A stretch of 8,197 nt of DNA, from assembly GCA_031254535.1 (NCBI GenBank), contig JAIRUG010000088.1:1-8197 (forward strand). The letters run 5' to 3'. Of the stretch, positions 1-5,813 are shown piece after piece; position 1 is the first letter of the stretch; the number at the start of each line of letters is the position of its first letter. The stretch comes from Rickettsia sp. (lineage in GTDB: Bacteria > Pseudomonadota > Alphaproteobacteria > Rickettsiales > Rickettsiaceae). The notes below the pieces were generated by a model. That model was not told the origin of the DNA, ran no database searches, and saw only the letters and a list, made by a program, of their open reading frames with translations. Position numbers and translations under genes: made by a program.

Positions 1-193
1 AGAAAGTAAAAGATTTAATAGAGTCAGTGGACTGTAAGATTCTTTTTTTACCAACATATTCACCAGATTTGAACCCAATAGAGCATTACTGGTTTAAAAT
101 TAAGCAGCAGATCAGGAAAACTGCTGGTATTTCTCTGATTTCTTTCAGGCAGTTTGGGCAGCATTAGCTGATGTCGCCATATTATCTGGTTAA
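1..193 (+). pseudogene. IS630-family transposase, 3' end, frameshifted
   Basis: This is the C-terminal part of a DDE transposase; its 5' part lies outside the window. Reading from base 3 gives LPTYSPDLNPIEHYW, the IS630/Tc1-type block that carries the third catalytic acid (E in NPIEHYW), followed by FKIKQQIRK. That frame then stops at a TAG near base 166. The true ending (FFQAVWAALADVAILSG, stop at 191-193) is in another frame. The copy at 8088-8197 has one more A at the position next to base 129 and reads through, so a one-base deletion broke this copy. The two copies differ by two substitutions and this indel over about 110 bases. Comparison with that copy suggests the element continues to about base 202. 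The gene is inactive as it stands, although the DDE part may be whole upstream of the window. Confidence 0.85.
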
Positions 194-194
194 T

Positions 195-373
195 CTATAA
201 CCCAAAAAGTAAGTAATATTGATTATTATGCCTTATAGGTTTAAATAATATTCGGTTAGTTATATCCAGTCTAGCTCTAAAATAATCAGTAGGTTTTAGC
301 TTTTTAACTTCTGCTGATTTAAAATCACCTTCTGTAAAAATTTAATAACCTTATCAAATTTTGCCTCAAGACT
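195..373 (-). pseudogene. Relic of RelE-like N-terminal domain (UvrD-type helicase or toxin)
   Basis: On the minus strand one frame reads SLEAKFDKVIKFLQKV..NQQKLK and then stops. The next frame continues KLKPTDYFRARLDITNRILF up to KPIRHNNQYYLL. Adding one A to the A5 tract (T5 at 301-305 on the plus strand) joins them as QKLKKLKPTDYF. From memory, the DYFRARLD...NRLLF pattern resembles the RelE-like region at the N-terminus of a UvrD-type helicase found in Rickettsia and relatives. It could equally be the remains of a stand-alone RelE/ParE-like toxin. The similarity ends abruptly near base 203, at the likely end of the IS630 copy, so the element probably interrupted or truncated the gene. No start codon could be assigned. 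The family name is tentative; that this is a decayed coding sequence is more secure. Confidence 0.42.
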
Positions 374-511
374 GCTATAATTAAAATTATAATAATAAAA
401 TTATAGAGTACACTACTTATTCTTAAATTGGTTCGATTTTTAGATGGAGTAAATCTACAAATTTATTGCGTAATTTATTTAACCTAATGACAATGTTAAT
501 TTGAGGGGCGG

Positions 512-785
512 TCATTTTAGTTTCTCAATTTGTTCTTTAGATAAATCGGTAAATTCAACTATTTCATTAAGTGGTTTATGTTTAACTAACATAGTTTTTG
601 CTACAGCTTGCATTGCTTCAGCTTTACCTTCCTCTCTAGTTTTCTTGAAAGTATTAGCTTCAATACGCATCCACTTCAAATGGTCTTCATATACTTCACG
701 TTCTTCCTATTTATTTTCCTAATAGGTTGAACTTTAAAGCTTGTTCTTCAACTTGACATAGTTCATTGAACGTTCTCGGAAATGC
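512..785 (-). pseudogene. Rpn-family (PD-(D/E)XK) nuclease/putative transposase, C-terminal relic
   Basis: The minus strand ends in an open stretch EEREVYEDHLKWMRIEA, then NTFKKTREEGKAEAMQAVA and a final LSKEQIEKLK before TGA (512-514). The charged EEGKAEA segment followed by a short helical tail that ends in IEKL is the typical C-terminus of Rpn recombination-promoting nucleases, which are abundant in Rickettsia. Going upstream, an in-frame TAG (707-709) interrupts it. A further piece in another frame reads AFPRTFNELCQVEEQALK (about 732-785), which fits the region just before this tail. No nuclease catalytic core is present. This is therefore a truncated, decayed fragment with at least one stop and one frameshift. 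A plus-strand reading frame across 501-722 is only its shadow. In the stretch 374-511, upstream of this relic on the plus strand, I see nothing recognisable. Confidence 0.7.
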
Positions 786-837
786 AAAAATGTTCCTAAA
801 ACAAATTGTCCGGAAAAGTGTTAACAGATCAGTATAG

Positions 838-2313
838 CTAATCAGAAGAAAAAGTTAATGTTACGGTAGTGCCTATGCCTATTTTACTTTGTAAATCAAA
901 TTTACCTTTCATGAGTTCAACCAACTTGCGAGTAAGTGGTAAACCAAGACCTGTTCCTTGGTATTTTCTGCCAACGGTACTATCAATCTGCCCAAAGGTT
1001 GATAATACTTTTGGAATATCTCTCTCATCAATTCCTATACCAGTATCTATAACTTGTACATAAACTAGTCCTTTAGATTCATTTTTCTCTGCATGAATTG
1101 TTATAGTACCTGATGCTTTGGTGAACTTTATAGAATTAGATAAAAGGTTGAAAAATACTTGCTTAAGCCTTTTGCTATCTGCTTTTATAACAATATGATC
1201 TTTTGGTAATTTTTCAATTAATTGCACTGATGCCTGGTCAGCTCTTGGCTTCATTATCCTTACAGTAGAAGTAATTAATTTATTTAGATCCAACTCAACA
1301 AAATCAATTAATAGCTTGTCAGCAGATGCTTTTGATAAGTCTAATATATCAGTTATTATACTAAGTAAATGCTTACCTGCACTATTAATGTCTTTTATAT
1401 AATTACCATGTTCTTTATTGTAAGGTGTAGACATCATAATTTCTGAAAAACCTATAATAGCATTTAGAGGGGTACGCAGCTCATGGCTAACATTGGCAAA
1501 AAATTTAGTATGAGCAGAACTTTCATTTCTAACTTTAATCACTGCTTCCTCTAATGCTTTATTAGCCTCAAATTGTTGGTCTATAATTTTCTGTGCATAA
1601 TTTGTATTGCTCATAACTATAACTAAGAATATTACCAAGATAATAAGAAAGGTCAGTAATACTTTTTCTTCCAACTCTATAATACTTGACCATAAACTAG
1701 TAATATTGGTATTAATCTCTAACACCCCATCAACAGGGTAGTTAGATAGGTTACGGTTTATTATTGGAATGTAACTTGTTATACAAGATGCTTTCTCTAC
1801 TTTCCTAGACATATGGAATATGGCTTTAGGAATTAATACATGAGTTGTTATTCCTTTAAAAGCTTTGTTAAGGGCTTGTTCTATAACCAGTTCTTTTAAA
1901 AAATATTTATCAATTTTGCTAATAATTCTTTGATACAGATTATCTTCAGGAAAATTCACCTGACTTGTTATTTGAATTGGAGAGCTGGTTATAATTTTAT
2001 TACCTTGTAGATCATATAAAGAAATATAGGCATTGAGATTGACAAAAATATCAACTGAAGTAGTCGCAAACCTAATAAAATCTGCATCTTGTAATAAATT
2101 TATATAACCAAATTCATGTAATTTATTTACAGCAGTTGTATTCCTATCCCAGACATTTTTTGCATAAACATTAGCTATTTTAATATTTGCTTCTCCAACT
2201 TGCTTTAAAATCATTTCTTCAATAATGAAGTAACGATAGTAAAGCATGTTGACAATGATATTTATAAATAACCCAAAGAATGCCAGTCTAACAATATACT
2301 TATTTTGAATCAT
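838..2313 (-). CDS. Membrane-bound sensor histidine kinase (PleC-type), no receiver domain
   Basis: A 491-residue two-component sensor kinase of the inner membrane. Hydrophobic segments at about 8-23 and 217-234 bracket an extracytoplasmic sensor region of about 190 residues that I cannot assign to a named domain. A short helical linker follows. The HisKA domain holds the H-box SHELRTPLNAIIGFSE with phospho-acceptor H277. The HATPase domain shows an N-box around N389-N393 (NLLSNSIKF), G1 DTGIGI (423-428), F-box F440-G441 and G2 GTGLGL (453-458), so all catalytic motifs are present. There is no fused receiver or Hpt domain, and no response regulator lies in the window, so it presumably phosphorylates a regulator encoded elsewhere. 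The N-[VIL]SHELRTPLNAIIGFSE signature is that of the alphaproteobacterial PleC/DivJ class; that assignment is by similarity only. It lies 32 nt downstream of the SPFH gene on the same strand, suggesting co-transcription. No clear ribosome binding site precedes the ATG. Confidence 0.93.
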   Translation of the reverse strand: MIQNKYIVRLAFFGLFINIIVNMLYYRYFIIEEMILKQVGEANIKIANVYAKNVWDRNTTAVNKLHEFGYINLLQDADFIRFATTSVDIFVNLNAYISLYDLQGNKIITSSPIQITSQVNFPEDNLYQRIISKIDKYFLKELVIEQALNKAFKGITTHVLIPKAIFHMSRKVEKASCITSYIPIINRNLSNYPVDGVLEINTNITSLWSSIIELEEKVLLTFLIILVIFLVIVMSNTNYAQKIIDQQFEANKALEEAVIKVRNESSAHTKFFANVSHELRTPLNAIIGFSEIMMSTPYNKEHGNYIKDINSAGKHLLSIITDILDLSKASADKLLIDFVELDLNKLITSTVRIMKPRADQASVQLIEKLPKDHIVIKADSKRLKQVFFNLLSNSIKFTKASGTITIHAEKNESKGLVYVQVIDTGIGIDERDIPKVLSTFGQIDSTVGRKYQGTGLGLPLTRKLVELMKGKFDLQSKIGIGTTVTLTFSSD

Positions 2314-2345
2314 TAGATTTGCACATATTATTAGAGTATAGCAGG

Positions 2346-3317
2346 TTATTCACTAGCACTAAGTTTTTTCTTCATAGATGATTCCTTAGGCAATTTTTTA
2401 TCGTTCACTGATTTCAGCTGATCAAAAATACTTAAAGCTTGAGTTATAAAGCTTCCTGGTTCAGAAAGATTTGCTGGTAGAATTACGGTATTACTATCCT
2501 TGGCTAACTCACCAAAAGCAGCTATATATTGTTCAGCAATTTTTAAAGATACTGCATCGTTACCTCCAGATTTTTGAATAGAGGTGGCTATAAGCTCAAT
2601 ACTTTTAGCAGTAGCCATGGCTACTAATCCTATTGCTTCAGCCTCACCCTTAGCTCTATTTACTTGGTCAATATAGGAAGCTTCAGAATTTAATACAACT
2701 TGAGCCTTCTCGCCTTCCGCATGATTTATTTTTGCTTGTCTATTACCTTCTGAGTCTAAAATTTGGGCTCGTTTTTGACGTTCTGCCGCAACTTGTAATT
2801 CCATCGCTTTAAGTATTGTTTGTGGTGGCTGAATATCTTTAATTTCATAACGCATACATTGTATCCCCCAATTGACTGCCGCTTGGTTAATAGCAGAGAC
2901 AATGGCGATGTTCAAGGTTTCTCGTTCTTCAAAAGTTCTATCTAATGGTAACTTACCTATTTCTGAACGCATGGTGGTCTGTGCAAGTTGGGTAATGGCA
3001 TAATATGGACTATTAACTCCATAAGATGCAGCAACTGGATCAACAATTTTTACATATAAAACCCCATCTATTAATAACGTAACATTATCATTGGAAATTG
3101 CTGTTTGAGCAGTCACATCAATCGCTTCTTCCTTCAAAGTGTGTTTATAGGCTACTTTCTGAATTACTGGTATCAAAATATTCAAGCCAGGCTGCAAAAC
3201 CCTATCAAATTTTCCAAATTTTTCAACAATCCATGCTTGTTGTTGTGGTACAACCTTAACCATCTGCACAATAATAAGAATTGCCACGATACTACAAACT
3301 AATAATATATATTCCAT
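2346..3317 (-). CDS. SPFH/Band 7 (stomatin-like, paraslipin/QmcA type) membrane protein
   Basis: A 323-residue stomatin-family protein of the inner membrane. It has an N-terminal membrane anchor (about 3-20), the family hallmark VVPQQQAWIVEKFGKF, then LQPGLNILIPVI and the SPFH core. The core includes DVTAQ, ISNDNV, DGVLYVKI, DPVAASYGV, and RSEIGKLPLD with ERETLN. A long charged alanine/glutamate-rich helix follows (about 170-235, with AAERQKRAQ, AEGEKAQ and AKGEAEA), which in this family forms coiled coils and drives oligomerisation. The C-terminal region (VILPANLSEPGSFITQALSIF) is typical of paraslipins such as QmcA and human STOML2. These proteins form ring scaffolds that organise membrane proteases and lipid domains; no protease partner (NfeD-like) adjoins here. 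The length is close to the usual 300-330 residues. The start is set by an AGGAG five bases upstream of the ATG. It is followed by the sensor kinase gene after 32 nt. Confidence 0.94.
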   Translation of the reverse strand: MEYILLVCSIVAILIIVQMVKVVPQQQAWIVEKFGKFDRVLQPGLNILIPVIQKVAYKHTLKEEAIDVTAQTAISNDNVTLLIDGVLYVKIVDPVAASYGVNSPYYAITQLAQTTMRSEIGKLPLDRTFEERETLNIAIVSAINQAAVNWGIQCMRYEIKDIQPPQTILKAMELQVAAERQKRAQILDSEGNRQAKINHAEGEKAQVVLNSEASYIDQVNRAKGEAEAIGLVAMATAKSIELIATSIQKSGGNDAVSLKIAEQYIAAFGELAKDSNTVILPANLSEPGSFITQALSIFDQLKSVNDKKLPKESSMKKKLSASE

Positions 3318-3322
3318 ATTTG

Positions 3323-3327
3323 CTCCT
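3323..3327 (-). promoter_or_regulatory. Ribosome binding site of the SPFH gene
   Basis: The minus strand carries AGGAG with 5 nt to the ATG at 3315-3317. It is the clearest Shine-Dalgarno sequence in the window and fixes the start of the SPFH protein. Confidence 0.7.
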
Positions 3328-3337
3328 TTTTTTAATT

Positions 3338-3589
3338 TATAGCTAACCCGATTAGTATTATGCCGTCACAGTTATTGCGAGGAGGCATGAGCTGATGAAG
3401 CAATCCAATGAATAGTGGATTGCCACGACTTACTTGCCTGATCTCGCAATGACGTTTGAGATGCACACGTCTATTAGCGAGCGAACGTATGTGAGCGTGG
3501 CAATCCATGAAGCTTATCATATGGATTGCTTCGCTCAAGCTTAACGCCTTCTCACTAATAGCAGTGTAATGCAAATCGGGTTGGCTATA
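3338..3589. repeat. Composite palindromic repeat bounded by 16-bp inverted repeats
   Basis: The outer arms TATAGCTAACCCGATT (3338-3353) and AATCGGGTTGGCTATA (3574-3589) are inverted with one mismatch. Inside are two further imperfect palindromes. The first (about 3365-3453) runs from GTCACAGTTATTGCGAG to CTCGCAATGAC and contains the hairpin GCAATCCA (3400-3407)/TGGATTGC (3416-3423). The second (3471-3561) runs from CTATTAGCGAG to CTCACTAATAG and contains GCAATCCAT (3500-3508)/ATGGATTGC (3521-3529). Bases 3477-3533 match 5684-5740 in direct orientation at 53 of 57 positions. The right arm covers the last codons region of the adaptor gene, whose TAG is at 3585-3587. The repeat fills nearly all of the gap before the SPFH gene. 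It resembles the short palindromic elements common in Rickettsia; I cannot give a family number. It may act as a terminator or RNA-processing site between the two gene pairs. Open frames through it are not genes. Confidence 0.85.
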
Positions 3590-4745
3590 ATAATTTTACT
3601 ATGTTACCGTCATTAATTTTAGTAATTCCTTCCACTATTACCATATCGCCCTCCTTGATTTCGTCTGAAATAATCTCTGTTAGACCATTTAAACTAGTGC
3701 CAACCCTAACATAAAGTTGTTGCACTTTGTTAGCATTAAGTTTATATACAAAATACTTACCTTTACTATTACTCTGTACCGATTGATCTGGTACAGCTAG
3801 ATTCCTATGTTTGTTAATAATTAAATCTATATGTACATAGCTTCTATGTACAATATTACTATTAGAATCAACAATAACTTTAGCACTTATAGTACCATTA
3901 TCTGAAACATATTGTGAGATTTCAGCAATTTTCTCATTAATCTTACCACCATTATTATCAGTTATCACTAAATTAGTGGATTTTGACACTCGATCATAAA
4001 GTCCCTCAGGCAATTCCATTAAAATACTCTTAGTAGTGGAATTTTGAGCAATAATGCTAAAAAGATAATTTCCTTGTTGTACCTTATCTCCTATTCTTGG
4101 TGTTATTACACCAATATCTCCATCAAACGGTGCTACAATAACCATATCGTTGTAACTATTCATTGCTTTAGTAAAAGCAAGTTTAGCTGCTTCTAAAGTA
4201 CTACTAGATTTTTCTAGTGCATCACTACTAATATATTTTTTGGCAAATAATGCCTTATCACGGCTATAAGCAGCCGTAGCTGCTTTTAAAGAGACTTCTG
4301 CTTGTGACTTAATTGATATAGCTAAATCTTGGTCAATAATAAGTAAAACATCACCTTTATGAACCTTGCCCCCCTGAGAAGTAGATACTACATCAACCGT
4401 ACCAGAAACATTTGCATAATAATCCCGACTCGTATCATTTTTACATTGTCCTACAACACTGAAAACATTATACAGATCAGCCATTTGTACTTTAGTGGCT
4501 TTTACCGGAATGCCCTCTTGTTCTTCAGCGATAGCATAGCAAGAAATAATGCATATACTTACAAAAACAATTAATTTATTCAACAGACTTCCTGCATAAG
4601 TCAACCTAGTTGGTGATTTTGTCGTCGAGGCTTGTCTCCGCTCCTCACGTACATTATCGTCCGCGGAGATAGCAGCCTTCGTTTCTCCTAAAAATCTTTC
4701 AACTATCTTTGACTTATGAGATAAGTATGACATTTCAAATACCAT
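3585..4745 (-). CDS. Periplasmic adaptor (membrane fusion protein) of an RND-type efflux system
   Basis: A 386-residue reading frame; the likely mature part is about 310 residues. A hydrophobic signal-like segment NKLIVFVSICIISCYAIA (56-73) is followed by the adaptor core. The first half-lipoyl motif is ANVSGTVDVVSTSQGGKVHKGD (about 111-132, reported as ANVSGTVDVV plus GGKVHKGD). A helical hairpin lies at about 140-200. The second half-lipoyl motif is IVAPFDGDIG...GDKVQQG (203-225). A beta-barrel and membrane-proximal domain follow (AVPDQSVQ, VRVGTSLNG, IKEGDMVIVEGI). Such adaptors link an inner-membrane pump to an outer-membrane channel; neither partner is in the window. The ATG at 4743-4745 follows the DUF2608 stop by 1 nt, suggesting translational coupling. 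The first 54 residues are charged and un-signal-like and look like an RPE-type insertion. An in-frame TTG at residue 55 is an alternative start. Confidence 0.85.
   Translation of the reverse strand: MVFEMSYLSHKSKIVERFLGETKAAISADDNVREERRQASTTKSPTRLTYAGSLLNKLIVFVSICIISCYAIAEEQEGIPVKATKVQMADLYNVFSVVGQCKNDTSRDYYANVSGTVDVVSTSQGGKVHKGDVLLIIDQDLAISIKSQAEVSLKAATAAYSRDKALFAKKYISSDALEKSSSTLEAAKLAFTKAMNSYNDMVIVAPFDGDIGVITPRIGDKVQQGNYLFSIIAQNSTTKSILMELPEGLYDRVSKSTNLVITDNNGGKINEKIAEISQYVSDNGTISAKVIVDSNSNIVHRSYVHIDLIINKHRNLAVPDQSVQSNSKGKYFVYKLNANKVQQLYVRVGTSLNGLTEIISDEIKEGDMVIVEGITKINDGNIVKLL
4625..4681 (-). repeat. RPE-like palindromic insertion within the adaptor reading frame
   Basis: TCTCCGC (4635-4641) and GCGGAGA (4663-4669) form 7-bp inverted arms, flanked by AGGCT (4628-4632) and AGCCT (4674-4678). 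The segment is visibly richer in G+C than the gene around it. On the minus strand it is translated as part of residues 17-47, which read FLGETKAAIS, ADDNVREERR and QASTTKSP. From memory, this resembles the peptide encoded by in-frame RPE1-type insertions in Rickettsia proteins (a pattern like GDTER.TAAY.DVRE..ST..LP). The true borders of the element are probably wider than the palindromic core given here. Confidence 0.5.
4712..4726. repeat. Small perfect hairpin near the adaptor start codon
   Basis: ACTTAT (4712-4717) and ATAAGT (4721-4726) are separated by three bases. The hairpin lies 17 bases downstream of the annotated ATG and just before the RPE-like core. It may mark the edge of the insertion or affect coupled translation; it may also be chance in A+T-rich DNA. 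Confidence 0.35.
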
Positions 4746-4746
4746 A

Positions 4747-5511
4747 TTAAAGTTTTAAATCTGTTACCCAACGATGTTCATTCTCTAAAATCTCAAAACG
4801 AATTTTTTCACTTTTCTTATCAAGTTCTGCTTCCGGCACTAAAGAAGTTCCGTTAAATTCAAAACCATAAAAATTAATCTGTAATTTAGTACATATTTTT
4901 TCCACCGACTCAATATTTTCTAAAACATCATCAACGAATATTATGGTTTTAGGATAGTAATTTTTCTTGTGTAAAATATTCTCTAATACTGCACCTTTAT
5001 CAACATTTGCTGTAAGAATCACCCCTTCTTTCATCATTGGTATACCATTTTCAATATGTAACTCATCAATTAATATTTCCTCTTTTATGGGAGTAGACCT
5101 CATAAAATCTATATTTATTCCTTTAAGCTCTTTTAAACGCCAATTGGTTAAATCCTCAATAACACCGAATCTACCTGTATATAATTTGGTCAAAGCAGCA
5201 GTTGGGATTTGTTTCTCCCATAATCTACTCAGTATATCAGCTATATGGGGATCCACTAAGCGAATAGTACGATTTTTTAAAATAATACTAAAAAAAAGTT
5301 GCCTTTCTTCTCTAGTAAGGCGGTTTTTACTTTCAACCCGCCACTGCTGTCTATAAGGATGAGTTAAACGATATTCATCTTGATCCATGATCAGTACGTC
5401 ATCCACGTCAAAAAGCACCAAACTATCTTGATCTAGGTTACCTATTATTTCTAAGATTTTTAAAAAATCTGAAACTTTAGCTGTTTTAGTAAATGTGTGC
5501 TTATTTGTCAT
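4747..5511 (-). CDS. DUF2608 (HAD-like) protein
   Basis: A 254-residue cytoplasmic protein of the HAD-superfamily-like DUF2608 group, known mainly from Rickettsiales and Legionella. Motif I is LFDVDDVL (33-40) with D35 and D37, preceded by a hydrophobic strand. Motif II is probably T108 in TAALTKL. Motif III is probably K172 in DKG. Motif IV is IFVDDVLENI (191-200) with D194/D195. All four expected HAD positions are therefore present, which favours an active phosphohydrolase; the substrate is unknown. No signal peptide is seen, although some family members are secreted. The next gene, the efflux adaptor, starts one base after its stop (TAATATG), so the two are probably coupled. The region upstream is a palindromic repeat, and no confident promoter or ribosome binding site was found before the ATG. 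Confidence 0.85.
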   Translation of the reverse strand: MTNKHTFTKTAKVSDFLKILEIIGNLDQDSLVLFDVDDVLIMDQDEYRLTHPYRQQWRVESKNRLTREERQLFFSIILKNRTIRLVDPHIADILSRLWEKQIPTAALTKLYTGRFGVIEDLTNWRLKELKGINIDFMRSTPIKEEILIDELHIENGIPMMKEGVILTANVDKGAVLENILHKKNYYPKTIIFVDDVLENIESVEKICTKLQINFYGFEFNGTSLVPEAELDKKSEKIRFEILENEHRWVTDLKL

Positions 5512-5589
5512 ATGTCTATATCATTATTTTTAATAACTTACCTTACGCATAACTCCATGGCAATTTAAAAATTGCAGAATAAGTACAAG

Positions 5590-5801
5590 ACGTCTATTGG
5601 CGAGACCACGTAGCACTCCCATCATTGTGCATAGGCGTATTGCGAGATCAAATGGTCGAAGCAATCCACCTTCCGGCGTCATTGCGAGCGAACGTACGTG
5701 AGCGTGGCAATCCATGAAACTTGTTATATGGATTGCTTCGTCGGTCTTACGACCTCCTCGCAATGATGCTTGAGGTTTGTGTACTCCTCGCTAATAGACG
5801 T
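5590..5801. repeat. Composite palindromic repeat (same family as 3338-3589)
   Basis: The outer arms ACGTCTATTGGCGAG (5590-5604) and CTCGCTAATAGACGT (5787-5801) are inverted with one mismatch. Inside lies a second palindrome, GCGTCATTGCGAG (5676-5688) against CTCGCAATGATGC (5757-5769). Its tip is GCAATCCAT (5707-5715)/ATGGATTGC (5728-5736). Bases 5684-5740 match 3477-3533 at 53 of 57 positions. A partial third unit (TATTGCGAG...GAAGCAATCCACC) lies at about 5639-5670. The repeat fills most of the 302-bp gap between the hydrolase pseudogene and the DUF2608 gene. A short minus-strand open frame across 5530-5763 is a by-product of the repeat. The rest of the gap holds only a small hairpin (GCAATTT/AAATTGC, 5560-5575). 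Confidence 0.85.
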
Positions 5802-5813
5802 TTGGAAGGTGAA

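Noticed and set aside
501..722. Plus-strand 73-residue open frame
   Set aside because: It is antisense to the Rpn relic, whose minus-strand translation has clear family character; the plus translation is serine-rich without any domain.
791..837. Possible insertion-sequence end with TTGTCCGGAAAAGTGTTAAC downstream of the kinase gene
   Set aside because: No matching inverted partner or target duplication is visible in the window, so it is left unassigned.
869..1063. Plus-strand 64-residue open frame
   Set aside because: It is antisense to the ATP-binding domain of the sensor kinase.
3105..3302. Plus-strand 65-residue open frame
   Set aside because: It is antisense to the conserved N-terminal part of the SPFH gene.
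3332..3574. Minus-strand 80-residue open frame
   Set aside because: It lies wholly in the composite palindrome; its peptide comes from translated repeat units and no ribosome binding site precedes it.
4359..4574. Plus-strand 71-residue open frame
   Set aside because: It is antisense to the efflux adaptor gene.
4967..5356. Plus-strand 129-residue open frame
   Set aside because: It is antisense to the DUF2608 gene, which has all HAD motifs; the plus frame shows none.
5530..5763. Minus-strand 77-residue open frame
   Set aside because: It is formed by the second composite palindrome and shares repeat-derived peptides (MDCHAHVRSLA) with the frame at 3332-3574.
3338..5801. CRISPR array, suggested by recurring GCAATCCAT units
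   Set aside because: The units are few, unevenly spaced, lie in inverted orientation within palindromes, and there are no spacers of uniform length or cas genes.
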